Shown here in pieces: positions 8,259 through 16,100 of a DNA stretch of 26,049 nt. The DNA is taken from positions 1 to 26,049 of the forward strand of contig DKZA01000042.1 of assembly GCA_002492525.1 (NCBI GenBank). Direction: 5' to 3'. Each line of letters opens with the position of its first letter. Position 1 is the stretch's first letter. The position numbers and the translations under genes were made by a program. The notes under the pieces are model-generated. The model was not told the DNA's origin. It did not search any database and saw only the letters and a program-made list of their open reading frames with translations. Source of the stretch: Lachnospiraceae bacterium UBA7086. Its GTDB lineage: Bacteria > Bacillota > Clostridia > Lachnospirales > Lachnospiraceae.

Positions 8259-8295
8259 GGAATATGGGTTGTATTAACGTGGAAGGAGTATGACT

Positions 8296-8694
8296 ATGAG
8301 TTCTTTGATCAACACCAATGTTTTTGACTATGTCAATGTGTTAGACAAGGCGATGGATGCCTCCTGGCTCCGTAATGAGGCAATTTCTAATAATATTGCC
8401 AATGCGGATACGCCTGGATATAAAAGGCAGGATGTGAATTTTGAGATACAGCTTGCCAAGGCTCTTAGGCACTCCAGATACAAGACGATGGATGCCAAGG
8501 TGGCGGATGTGAAGATGAACCGGTTAAATCCGATCGCTTATACGGATTATGCAGGATATTCCTATCGTCTGGATGGCAATAACGTGGATCCGGATACGGA
8601 GGGCGTATATCTTGCCAAAAACCAGGTAGTATACCAGGGACTTTATCAGAGTGTCAATCAGGAATTTAAGAATCTTCAGGCAGTTATGAAGTAG
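8296..8694 (+). CDS. flgB: Flagellar basal-body rod protein FlgB
   Basis: A 132-residue proximal rod subunit, exported through the flagellar type III apparatus. The N-terminal rod/hook signature is clear: LRNEAISNNIANADTPGYKR, with the usual ANxxTPGYK core. The C-terminal helix (VYQGLYQSVNQEFKNLQAVM) is the partner D0 segment. An ATG at 8290 is only one base from the GGAAGGAG site, whereas the in-frame ATG at 8296 has 7-base spacing and is preferred. It is the first gene of the flagellar operon. Confidence 0.95.
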   Translation: MSSLINTNVFDYVNVLDKAMDASWLRNEAISNNIANADTPGYKRQDVNFEIQLAKALRHSRYKTMDAKVADVKMNRLNPIAYTDYAGYSYRLDGNNVDPDTEGVYLAKNQVVYQGLYQSVNQEFKNLQAVMK

Positions 8695-8733
8695 TATAAA
8701 TAGTAAAATATAAGGGGAAAAGGAGAAATACAT

Positions 8734-9180
8734 ATGGCAATGTTTAGTGCATTTGATATCAATGCTACCGGTATGACGGCGGAGCGTTTCCGTATGGATA
8801 CCATTTCACAGAATGTAGCGAACGCGAATACTACCCGTACGGAGGATGGTACGCCTTACCGCAGAAAGGTGGTAGTATTTGAGGAGAAGAATTCTCAGAC
8901 ACCGTTTCATCAGGTATTGAATAAAGCCAGGGATCGTTATTCGGGAAGCGGCGTCAAGGTGACAGGCGTTTATGAGGATACCTGGACGGAGGGCAATATG
9001 GTTTATGATCCCTCTCATCCGGATGCTGATGAGAATGGATATGTCACTTATCCAAATGTGAACATTATTACCGAGATGACGAATCTGATCGATGCAAGCC
9101 GTGCATATCAGGCGAACACCACGGCTTTTGATGCCAGCAAAAAAATTGCTACGATGGGTCTTAGCATGTTGAATGGCTGA
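8734..9180 (+). CDS. flgC: Flagellar basal-body rod protein FlgC
   Basis: A 148-residue proximal rod subunit that works with FlgB. The N-terminus MAMFSAFDINATGMTAERFR leads into MDTISQNVANANTTRT, the flagellar rod family signature. The C-terminal segment NLIDASRAYQANTTAFDASK is the conserved FlgC/FlgG-type tail. The length is typical. The start has AAAAGGAG at a good distance. The gene lies 39 bp after flgB. Confidence 0.95.
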   Translation: MAMFSAFDINATGMTAERFRMDTISQNVANANTTRTEDGTPYRRKVVVFEEKNSQTPFHQVLNKARDRYSGSGVKVTGVYEDTWTEGNMVYDPSHPDADENGYVTYPNVNIITEMTNLIDASRAYQANTTAFDASKKIATMGLSMLNG

Positions 9181-9212
9181 TAAGAGAATAAAAGGACATG
9201 GGAGGAAGGGAC

Positions 9213-9539
9213 ATGGCTTTGGATATTACTGCATTGTATAATGTTTCATCGGGGGCGGTGAAAGAGGCTGCGAAAGCGGCGCCGACTACCCGGACGGAAA
9301 CTTATACGGACAATGGATTTGATAATCTGCTGCATACGGCAATTGACAATCTGAGCACTACCAATAATTATCTGTCGGATGCGGAGAATGAAGAGATTAA
9401 GTGGGCGCTGGGTGAGACGGAGAACACCCATGATCTCAGTATTGCTTTACAGAAGGCTTCTACGGCGCTTCAGTATACAGTCGCTATCAGGGATAAGCTT
9501 ATGGAAGCTTACAGGGAGCTTATCCAAATGCAGATCTAG
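9213..9539 (+). CDS. fliE: Flagellar hook-basal body complex protein FliE
   Basis: A 108-residue adaptor between the MS ring (FliF) and the rod (FlgB). The C-terminal half carries the family pattern: DLSIALQKASTALQYTVAIRD followed by KLMEAYRELIQMQI. An ATG at 9198 lies before the GGAGGAAGGG site at 9201-9210. The ATG at 9213 (MALDITALYNVS) directly follows the site and is the better start, although the spacing is short. It follows flgC in the usual flgB-flgC-fliE order. Confidence 0.93.
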   Translation: MALDITALYNVSSGAVKEAAKAAPTTRTETYTDNGFDNLLHTAIDNLSTTNNYLSDAENEEIKWALGETENTHDLSIALQKASTALQYTVAIRDKLMEAYRELIQMQI

Positions 9540-9583
9540 TATTTGACGTGTAAGAGGGAGATACTGAAGGAGAACGAGTTGCT

Positions 9584-11188
9584 GTGGATAAATTATTAGA
9601 CAAGTTAAAAGAGTTTGGAAATAAGATATTAGAGTGGTGGAACAGGTTCACGGCGAAGCAAAAGACCTTGATCATCGGTATAATAGCCGTTGTCATTCTG
9701 GCTATTGTGATCATTGTTTCCATGTTGACCAAACCGCAGTATGTGCTGCTTCGGGAATGTGAGAGCACCAAGGAAGCGGCGGAAGTGCGAGACTTGCTGG
9801 ACGGGGAAGAGCTTACATACGAGATTTCAGATGACGGCCTGGTGGTGAGGATTTTAGCAGACCAGTTGTCTGAGGCCAATCTGCTGCTTGGTGCCAATAA
9901 TATTCAGGCAGCCAGCTACGGAATTGATAATGTAACGGACGGCAGTTTCTCTACCACAGAATCGGATAAACAGAAAAAATACGTAGTATATCTTGAAAAA
10001 AGACTGGAGAACGATGTGCTCTCCAAGTTTACGGCAATCAAGAGCGCCTATGTGACGTTAAATATTCCCGAAAATACAGGAACCTTGATCGCGGAGGAAG
10101 AAGAGTCCTCTGCCTGGATTCTTCTGGAATTAAAGGACGAGTTCTCTCAGGAGAGCGCGGCCTATTTGGCACGCTCTGTGGCGACTTCCATGGGGAACGA
10201 AACTACGAATAATATCGTGATCATGGATACAGAAGGCAATATGCTCTTTACGGGGGAGGACAATTACAGCACCTCCGGTACGGCGACTGCCCAGTTGTCC
10301 GTGAAGAGCGAGGCGGAGAAGAATATGATCAATAACGTGCGCCGGGTGATCCTGGGCACGAATGAATTTGATAATGTGGAGGTTTCTCCGAATCTGGTAC
10401 TGGATTTTGCTACGGAGAAAAGGACGACGCATACATATACGCCGGCGGACGGCCAGACACAGGGCGTACTTAGTCATGAGGATGTTTACAATTCTGAAAA
10501 TAACAGCGGCGTGAGCGGCATACCGGGTACGGATTCCAATGATGACGATACCACGTATGTGTTGGAAGACAATACCAATTCTTCTTCCACGGTCAGTGAG
10601 GAGTCCAGGGACTATCTGCCTAACGAGGAGATCACGACCAAAGAGACACCGGCAGGGGTGATCAATTATGGTTCCTCTTCTTTGGCGGCATCTTTGATCC
10701 AGTACAATGTGATCCGGGAAGAAGACGCAGAGACACAGGGGCTTCTTGACGGCGTTACCTGGGAGGAATATAAGCTGGCCAATACGGAGCGTACCAGGAT
10801 TGAGGTGGATGAATCCTTCTATGCGGCGGTGGCAAATGCTACGGGTATTTCTACGGATAATATTACACTGGTGGCTTACAGTGAGAATCTTTTCTTTGAT
10901 GCGGAGGGCTCGGCGATCACGGCCACAGATATCCTGCAGATTGTCCTGATCGTGGTAATCCTGGCATTGCTTGCCTTTGTGGTTCTTAGAAGCATGAAGA
11001 GCGAGAAACACGAGGAAGAGGAAGAGGAGCTGTCCGTGGAGACGCTGCTGCAGTCTACGCCGCAGTTGGAAGAAATTTCCTCAGAAAATGAGAGTGAAGA
11101 GAAGCGTCTTATCAATAAATTTGTGGAAGAAAATCCGGAGGCAGCGGCTAATCTGTTGCGCAACTGGTTAAATGAGGACTGGGGGTAA
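9584..11188 (+). CDS. fliF: Flagellar MS-ring protein FliF
   Basis: A 534-residue membrane protein that forms the MS ring on which the rotor and export gate are built. Membrane segments are visible at about 28-48 (LIIGIIAVVILAIVIIVSML) and about 448-470 (ILQIVLIVVILALLAFVVL). Between them lies the YscJ/FliF ring-building region (QKKYVVYLEKRLENDV.., NIVIMDTEGNML) and an acidic, low-complexity periplasmic segment. The C-terminal tail, rich in Glu and ending FVEENPEAAANLLRNWLNED, is the FliG-binding motif. The start is GTG at 9584, with AAGGAG 11 bases upstream; no in-frame ATG with a better site was found. fliG begins 5 bases after the stop. Confidence 0.96.
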   Translation: MDKLLDKLKEFGNKILEWWNRFTAKQKTLIIGIIAVVILAIVIIVSMLTKPQYVLLRECESTKEAAEVRDLLDGEELTYEISDDGLVVRILADQLSEANLLLGANNIQAASYGIDNVTDGSFSTTESDKQKKYVVYLEKRLENDVLSKFTAIKSAYVTLNIPENTGTLIAEEEESSAWILLELKDEFSQESAAYLARSVATSMGNETTNNIVIMDTEGNMLFTGEDNYSTSGTATAQLSVKSEAEKNMINNVRRVILGTNEFDNVEVSPNLVLDFATEKRTTHTYTPADGQTQGVLSHEDVYNSENNSGVSGIPGTDSNDDDTTYVLEDNTNSSSTVSEESRDYLPNEEITTKETPAGVINYGSSSLAASLIQYNVIREEDAETQGLLDGVTWEEYKLANTERTRIEVDESFYAAVANATGISTDNITLVAYSENLFFDAEGSAITATDILQIVLIVVILALLAFVVLRSMKSEKHEEEEEELSVETLLQSTPQLEEISSENESEEKRLINKFVEENPEAAANLLRNWLNEDWG

Positions 11189-11193
11189 GATAA

Positions 11194-12213
11194 ATGGCGG
11201 CAAAGTCATCTGATGAGAAGATAGGCGGACTACAGAAAGCGGCTATTTTGATGATCGCTCTGGGACCGGAGAAGTCTGCTTCGATTTTCAAACATTTGAA
11301 AGAAGATGAAATAGAAGAATTAACATTGGAAATAGCGAATACCAGAAGCATCACACCGCAGGTCAAGGATGAAGTGGTCAATGAGTTTTATCAGGTGTGT
11401 CTGGCGCAGCAGTATATTGCGGAAGGTGGTATCAATTACGCCAAGGAACTTTTGGAAAAGTCTTTTGGTGCCGACAAGGCAATGGATGTTATCGGCAAGT
11501 TGACGGCATCTTTGCAGGTGAAACCTTTCGAGTTCATCCGAAAGACGGATGCGGCACAGCTTCTGAACTTTATTCAGGACGAACATCCACAGACGATTGC
11601 GCTTATTTTGTCTTATCTTTCGGCGGCACAGGCAGCAGTTATTGTTTCGGCGCTTCCGCCGGACAGACAGGCTGATGTGGCGAAGCGTATCGCGGTGATG
11701 GACCGTACAAGTCCGGATGTGATCAAGGAAGTGGAGAAAGTATTGGAATCAAAACTGTCATCCCTGGTGAACCAGGATTACACGATTATCGGTGGTGTGG
11801 ATGCTGTCGTGGAGATTTTGAATACGGTAGACCGCGGTACCGAAAAACATATCATGGAGACTTTGGAGATCGAGGAGCCGGAACTGGCCGACGAGATCAG
11901 AAAGAAGATGTTTGTCTTCGAGGATATTCTGCTGCTGGACGATCGTGCCATTCAGCGTGTGCTGCGTGATGTGGATAACAGCGACCTGGCGATTGCCCTC
12001 AAGGGTTCCAATGAGGAAGTACAGAACGCTATCTTTAATAACCTCTCCAAGCGTCTGGCGGTTATGATCAAGGAAGATATGGAGTTCATGGGTCCTGTAC
12101 GTATGAAGGATGTGGAAGAAGCACAGCAGAAGATTGTCAATATTATCAGGAAACTGGAAGACTCCGCAGAGATTGTTATCTCCAGAGGTGGAGGTGACGA
12201 GATCATTGTCTAA
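11194..12213 (+). CDS. fliG: Flagellar motor switch protein FliG
   Basis: A 339-residue rotor protein that links FliF to FliM and meets MotA to produce torque. The middle domain motif EHPQTIALILSYL lies near residue 130. The C-terminal torque helix region (FVFEDILLLDDRAIQRVLRD) keeps the conserved Asp and Arg charges, followed by DLAIALKGS. The length is the same as in other Firmicutes. The start is ATG with a GGGGG-type site inside the end of fliF. The fliH ribosome binding site lies within its last codons. Confidence 0.97.
   Translation: MAAKSSDEKIGGLQKAAILMIALGPEKSASIFKHLKEDEIEELTLEIANTRSITPQVKDEVVNEFYQVCLAQQYIAEGGINYAKELLEKSFGADKAMDVIGKLTASLQVKPFEFIRKTDAAQLLNFIQDEHPQTIALILSYLSAAQAAVIVSALPPDRQADVAKRIAVMDRTSPDVIKEVEKVLESKLSSLVNQDYTIIGGVDAVVEILNTVDRGTEKHIMETLEIEEPELADEIRKKMFVFEDILLLDDRAIQRVLRDVDNSDLAIALKGSNEEVQNAIFNNLSKRLAVMIKEDMEFMGPVRMKDVEEAQQKIVNIIRKLEDSAEIVISRGGGDEIIV
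12190..12197 (+). promoter_or_regulatory. Ribosome binding site that fixes the fliH TTG start
   Basis: GGAGGTGA is a full match to the anti-Shine-Dalgarno partner sequence and lies 8 bases before a TTG at 12206. It is inside the fliG coding sequence, so fliG and fliH are probably translationally coupled. Confidence 0.75.
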
Positions 12214-13087
12214 GAATATATTTAAATCCGGTTGGGTCAAGGTATCTGACGAAGAAAAATGTGTAGTGGACAGTAATATTCGTCTCGAAGAACGTATTGC
12301 GCAGTGGGAGACTTTGCGCAGGACGAATGAAAGCGCGATACCTCAGTTCGAGGGGGAGGAAGAAGGAGAAGATTCCGGGTTTGTAAGCGGAATAGGCGGC
12401 GAGGAGATCGATGCCCTTTTTGATGACGGGGATAGAAGCAATGTTATCAAGGCGGGAGCAGAATCGGCCGGCCCGGATCTGGAGGCAGTCAGAGCCGAGG
12501 CGCAGGAGATACTGGATACTGCGCAGGCCCAGGCGGACGAGATGCTTCACAACGCCCAGGCGCAGATAGAAGTTGACCGCAGGCAGGCGAGAGACGAAGC
12601 CAGTAAGCAGGGCTATAATGAGGGATATCAGCAGGGCCTTGCCGAGGTGGATGATATGAAGCGCGCCCTGGCGGAAGAGAAACGCCAGATGGAAGAAGAA
12701 TATGAACAGCTCGTGGAGGAGTTAGAGCCCGAGTTTATTGATACGATTACAGCCGTTTATCGTCATATCTTTCAGGTAGATCTGGCGGATAATAGAGATA
12801 TCCTGGTGTATCTGATAGATTCCACCTTGCGGAAAGTGGAGAGCAGCAGGACTTTTATTGTACATGTTTCCGCAGAGGATTATCCTTACGTCAATATGCA
12901 GAAGCAGATGCTGACGGAGGGAGCAGTGGCAGGCCGTGGGCTGATTGAGATCATAGAGGATATTGCTCTTGCTAAGGGTGATTGCCTGATTGAGACGGAC
13001 GGCGGCATTTTTGATTGCGGTATTAGCACGCAACTAGAGGAACTGACCAAGAAATTACGAGTGTTATCATTTGAAAAGACAGAGTAA
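12206..13087 (+). CDS. fliH: Flagellar export apparatus protein FliH
   Basis: A 293-residue stator-like regulator that binds the FliI ATPase and tethers it to the export gate. The start is TTG at 12206 (read as MSKNIFKSGWVKV), overlapping fliG by 8 bp. The only ATG upstream (12110) lies deep inside fliG and lacks a site. The N-terminal FKSGWVKV motif is typical of Firmicutes FliH. Next comes an acidic segment, then a long Ala/Glu/Gln-rich coiled coil (about 90-175) with a GYNEGYQQG glycine-repeat patch, and a C-terminal globular part ending in a V/FliH-like domain (AKGDCLIETDGGIFDCGI). Confidence 0.93.
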   Translation: MSKNIFKSGWVKVSDEEKCVVDSNIRLEERIAQWETLRRTNESAIPQFEGEEEGEDSGFVSGIGGEEIDALFDDGDRSNVIKAGAESAGPDLEAVRAEAQEILDTAQAQADEMLHNAQAQIEVDRRQARDEASKQGYNEGYQQGLAEVDDMKRALAEEKRQMEEEYEQLVEELEPEFIDTITAVYRHIFQVDLADNRDILVYLIDSTLRKVESSRTFIVHVSAEDYPYVNMQKQMLTEGAVAGRGLIEIIEDIALAKGDCLIETDGGIFDCGISTQLEELTKKLRVLSFEKTE

Positions 13088-13107
13088 GACAGCAGAGAGA
13101 GCCGGTA

Positions 13108-14418
13108 ATGAATACAGCGATCAACTTTCGGAAATACAGCAGCATATTGGATGATACTTTCTTCAAGAAAATGGGTAAGGTGGAGAACGTGGTCGGACTG
13201 ACGATTGAGTCTGCCGGTCCGGAAGCGAAGCTGGGAGATTTGTGTCTGATCTACCCGGCAGGCGATTATCCACCGATTACGGCGGAGGTAGTGGGTTTTA
13301 AGGAGCGTAGGACGATTCTGATGCCCTGTGATAACACCGATGGGATTGGTCTGGGATGTATCGTGGAGAATACGGGCAACCCGTTGACAGTGCCGGTAAG
13401 CGACGATCTTTTGGGAAAAGTCTTGGACGGTCTTGGCAGAATTGACGGAGAGTACATGCCAGGCGTTCCTTACAGTGTGGAGGCACAGCCTCCGGATGCT
13501 ATGAGCAGGAAGATTATTGCGGATGTGCTTCCTCTGGGGGTTAAGGCCATTGATGGCCTGATGACGGTGGGGAAGGGGCAGCGTATCGGTATTTTTGCCG
13601 GCTCCGGTGTAGGAAAGTCCACTTTGATGGGCATGTTTGCCCGCAATACCAAAGCGGATATTAATGTGATCGCTCTGATCGGGGAGCGGGGCAGAGAGGT
13701 ACGCGAATTTGTGGAGAGAGACCTGGGAGAAGAAGGTATGCGGCGGTCCGTGGTAGTGGTAGCCACATCCGACAAATCCGCTTTGGAAAGAAATAAGGCG
13801 GCTAAGACAGCCTGTGCCATTGCGGAATATTTCAGGGATCAGGGCAAAGATGTTCTTCTTATGATGGACTCTCTGACACGTTTTTCCATGGCGCAAAGAG
13901 AGATTGGTTTGGCCAGCGGGGAGCCGCCGGTATCCAGAGGGTATCCGCCCAGCGTTTATTCGGAGATGCCGAGACTGTTAGAGCGTGCAGGCTGTGCCAG
14001 TGTTGGTTCCATTACGGGGCTGTACACGGTGCTGGTGGACGGCGACGATATGAACGAGCCGATCACGGATACGGCCAGAAGTATTCTGGACGGTCATATC
14101 ATGCTGAACAGAAAGCTGGCCCATCAGAATCATTATCCGGCAATTGATGTTTTGCAGAGTATTTCCAGATGTATGAGTCAGATCGTGGATAAAGAACATA
14201 AGATGCTTGCGGGTAAATTAAAGAATGTGCTGGCCACTTACAATGAAGCGGAGGATCTGATCAATATCGGCGCTTACAAGAGCGGCAGCAACCGTAATAT
14301 TGATTATGCCATAGAAAAGATTGAGGCAGTCAACGAATTTTTGATGCAGGATGTGGATTCCAAATACAGTTATGAGGAATCGGTGGATATGCTGCGGGAA
14401 CTTTTTGCAGAAAGCTAG
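13108..14418 (+). CDS. fliI: Flagellum-specific export ATPase FliI
   Basis: A 436-residue ATPase that powers unfolding and loading of flagellar export substrates, forming a hexamer with FliH and FliJ. Walker A is GSGVGKST at residues 165-172, and Walker B ends at D254 in VLLMMDSLTRFSMAQREIG. The RGYPPSVYSEMPRLLERAG segment is diagnostic of FliI/YscN ATPases, and the ERGREVREFVE motif separates it from the F1 beta subunit. The length is normal. The ribosome binding site is weak (a GA-rich stretch), so translation may rely on coupling to fliH, which ends 20 bases earlier. Confidence 0.97.
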   Translation: MNTAINFRKYSSILDDTFFKKMGKVENVVGLTIESAGPEAKLGDLCLIYPAGDYPPITAEVVGFKERRTILMPCDNTDGIGLGCIVENTGNPLTVPVSDDLLGKVLDGLGRIDGEYMPGVPYSVEAQPPDAMSRKIIADVLPLGVKAIDGLMTVGKGQRIGIFAGSGVGKSTLMGMFARNTKADINVIALIGERGREVREFVERDLGEEGMRRSVVVVATSDKSALERNKAAKTACAIAEYFRDQGKDVLLMMDSLTRFSMAQREIGLASGEPPVSRGYPPSVYSEMPRLLERAGCASVGSITGLYTVLVDGDDMNEPITDTARSILDGHIMLNRKLAHQNHYPAIDVLQSISRCMSQIVDKEHKMLAGKLKNVLATYNEAEDLINIGAYKSGSNRNIDYAIEKIEAVNEFLMQDVDSKYSYEESVDMLRELFAES

Positions 14419-14476
14419 AAACAGCCTTTGTCCGGGCCAGATAATCGGGAAGGCGGATATGAGGTGATGACCGGCT

Positions 14477-14941
14477 ATGGCAAAGTTCAGATACAGGATG
14501 CAGAGTATTCTGAATATCAAATATCAGCTCGAGACCCAGGCCAAGATGGAAGTCGGCAGGGCGCAGATGCAGCTCAACGAGGAGGAAGAGCGGCTTGAGC
14601 ATTTCAGGCAGCGCAAAGAGGCTTATCTCGAGGAAGGCCGCCGGATGCGCAGTCAGGCGCTCAATGTCAATGATCTTCGGGATAACAGAAATGCCATGCG
14701 GGTCATGGATGACAGGATAGAGGAGCAGAAGGTGCAGGTCAGGAAGGCCGAAGAAGTATTGGAAAAGGCCAGGGAGAAATTAAAAGAAATCATGCAGGAA
14801 CGTAAGATGCATGAGAAACTCAAAGAAAAAGCGTTAGACCAGTTCTTGCAGGAGGAGAAAGCGGCCGAGGGCAAGATCGTGGATGAACTTACCAGCTACA
14901 CCTATGGACAACGTGGAAAGAGGAATGGGAATGGCGAGTGA
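14477..14941 (+). CDS. fliJ: Flagellar export chaperone FliJ
   Basis: A 154-residue, almost wholly alpha-helical coiled-coil protein that acts as the central stalk of the FliH-FliI export ATPase. The N-terminus MAKFRYRMQSILNIKYQLE is the family pattern ([KR]FxFRLQxIL-like, followed by a charged helix). It is rich in Glu, Lys, Arg and Gln with no membrane segment. The start has GAGGTGA 9 bases upstream. The gene lies directly after fliI as usual, and its last 11 bases overlap the next gene. Confidence 0.92.
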   Translation: MAKFRYRMQSILNIKYQLETQAKMEVGRAQMQLNEEEERLEHFRQRKEAYLEEGRRMRSQALNVNDLRDNRNAMRVMDDRIEEQKVQVRKAEEVLEKAREKLKEIMQERKMHEKLKEKALDQFLQEEKAAEGKIVDELTSYTYGQRGKRNGNGE

Positions 14942-15818
14942 AGTAGTAAATATGGGAGAAGAAATCCCTGTAGACAAAAAAGCGGAAAAGAAGAGATTAA
15001 AAGAAGAGCGCAATAAGATAAAAAGCGACCGGAAGGCCCAGAAAAAGGAAGCCAGACAGCGCGCCAAGGAAATATCGGAGCAGGAAGCGAAGCTTAGCGA
15101 AGACGAAGAGGCCGGCGGTGTATCTGTGTTTTTAGTAACGGTTGTTATTGTAATAATCTGGATCGCCATACTTTGTCTGTTGATCAAGCTGGACGTGGGC
15201 GGATTTGGTTCCGGCGTGCTGGCTCCGGTTCTTAAGGATGTGCCGGTGATCAATAAGATTCTGCCGGCGGATGCGGTAGTGACCACGGATGATGCGGAGT
15301 CTTATGGAGGTTATACCAGTTTAAGAGAGGCTGTGGACTATATCAAGGATCTGGAATTGCAGATTGAAGAGTTACAGTCTGCTACCAATGTCAGTTCCGA
15401 GGAAGTAAATGAATTGCGGGCGGAGATTGAGAGACTGCAGACCTTTGAAGATGCCCAGATTGAGTTTGAGCGTATCAAGACAGAGTTCTATGAGGAAGTT
15501 ATCTATGCCGAGAACGGACCAGGACCGGAGGAGTATCAGAAGTATTATCAGACTATGGATCCCACCACGGCGGAATATCTGTATAAACAGGTGGTAGAAC
15601 AGGTGGAGGCCGACAAGGAGATTCAGGATTATGCGCAGGCTTATGCGGAGATGAAACCAAAGCAGGCGGCATCAATCTTTGAGGCCATGACCGATGACCT
15701 GGATCTGGCGGCAAAAATTTTAGACCAGATGAGCGCGGAGGACCGCGGTAATATTCTGGGGGCCATGGATCCGGAAGTCGCTTCCAGACTGACGAAGATT
15801 ATGGATCCGGATTCGTAG
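14931..15818 (+). CDS. YlxF/MotE-like flagellar protein with MgtE_N-type C-terminal domain
   Basis: A 295-residue protein in the position of B. subtilis ylxF, between fliJ and fliK. A very basic Lys/Arg-rich N-terminus (about 15-60) precedes one membrane helix (about 64-86, VFLVTVVIVIIWIAILCLL). The remainder should therefore lie outside the membrane. It has a coiled coil (about 130-180), then a helical C-terminal part (YAEMKPKQAASIFEAMTDD, ILDQMSAEDRGNILGAMDP) that matches the MgtE N-terminal-like repeat found in MotE. The start is ambiguous: ATG 14931 has AGAGGA 6 bases before it and is chosen over 14883, 14904 and 14925. The exact role is unsettled; by analogy with MotE it may be a chaperone or stator/hook accessory. 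Confidence 0.8.
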   Translation: MASEVVNMGEEIPVDKKAEKKRLKEERNKIKSDRKAQKKEARQRAKEISEQEAKLSEDEEAGGVSVFLVTVVIVIIWIAILCLLIKLDVGGFGSGVLAPVLKDVPVINKILPADAVVTTDDAESYGGYTSLREAVDYIKDLELQIEELQSATNVSSEEVNELRAEIERLQTFEDAQIEFERIKTEFYEEVIYAENGPGPEEYQKYYQTMDPTTAEYLYKQVVEQVEADKEIQDYAQAYAEMKPKQAASIFEAMTDDLDLAAKILDQMSAEDRGNILGAMDPEVASRLTKIMDPDS

Positions 15819-15836
15819 GGAAAGGATAATCGGGCT

Positions 15837-15890
15837 GGTCTTGAGTTGCTGGTTAAGGCTTCGCGTCAAGACTTTAATAGGTGTTTTTTT
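15837..15890 (+). terminator. Possible weak terminator/attenuator before fliK
   Basis: GTCTTGA (15838-15844) pairs with TCAAGAC (15866-15872), extended by one G-U pair, over a 21-base loop. A run of seven T starts 11 bases after the stem. The stem is short and the gap to the T run is long, so termination would be partial at best. Confidence 0.35.
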
Positions 15891-15903
15891 AAGAAATGTA
15901 CTT

Positions 15904-15929
15904 TAGAGGTTTTGGGGAAATGCCGATAT
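15904..15929 (+). promoter_or_regulatory. Sigma-28 (SigD/FliA)-like promoter before fliK
   Basis: A perfect GCCGATAT (15922-15929) is preceded 14 bases upstream by TAGA (15904-15907), close to the motility sigma consensus TAAA-N15-GCCGATAT. It lies in a 282-bp gap inside the operon and would give a leader of about 165 bases to fliK. The gap otherwise holds a short AT-rich inverted repeat and the fliK ribosome binding site. Confidence 0.6.
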
Positions 15930-16019
15930 AGTAAGCAGGATGGTTCTTATAGGATTAGATAAATGAGTATGTGCCGGGAATCATGCAGTGGATGAGAGAT
16001 ATTTTGATAGGATATATAC

Positions 16020-16037
16020 CATATGAAATATCATATG
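16020..16037. repeat. 7-bp inverted repeat in the fliK leader
   Basis: CATATGA (16020-16026) and TCATATG (16031-16037) flank AATA. It lies downstream of the sigma-28-like promoter and 63 bases before fliK. The sequence is AT-rich, so it would be a weak hairpin or possibly a protein site. Confidence 0.45.
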
Positions 16038-16100
16038 TTATATATAAAGTGCCGTAAGGCATAAGTACCTTGAAAACTTAAGAAAGGAGGAAGAAAGGAA

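Noticed and set aside
8076..8295. A c-di-GMP (GEMM) riboswitch before flgB, as in C. difficile
   Set aside because: The conserved GEMM core and receptor motifs are not present. The structure seen is a simple terminator followed by a promoter.
10130..11011. A 293-codon minus-strand reading frame opposite fliF
   Set aside because: fliF is clearly coding across the region on the + strand. The antisense product is His/Arg/Ile-rich without a domain.
12886..13896. A 336-codon minus-strand reading frame opposite fliH and fliI
   Set aside because: It spans two well-identified + strand genes, and its product is rich in His, Arg and Cys as expected of an antisense shadow.
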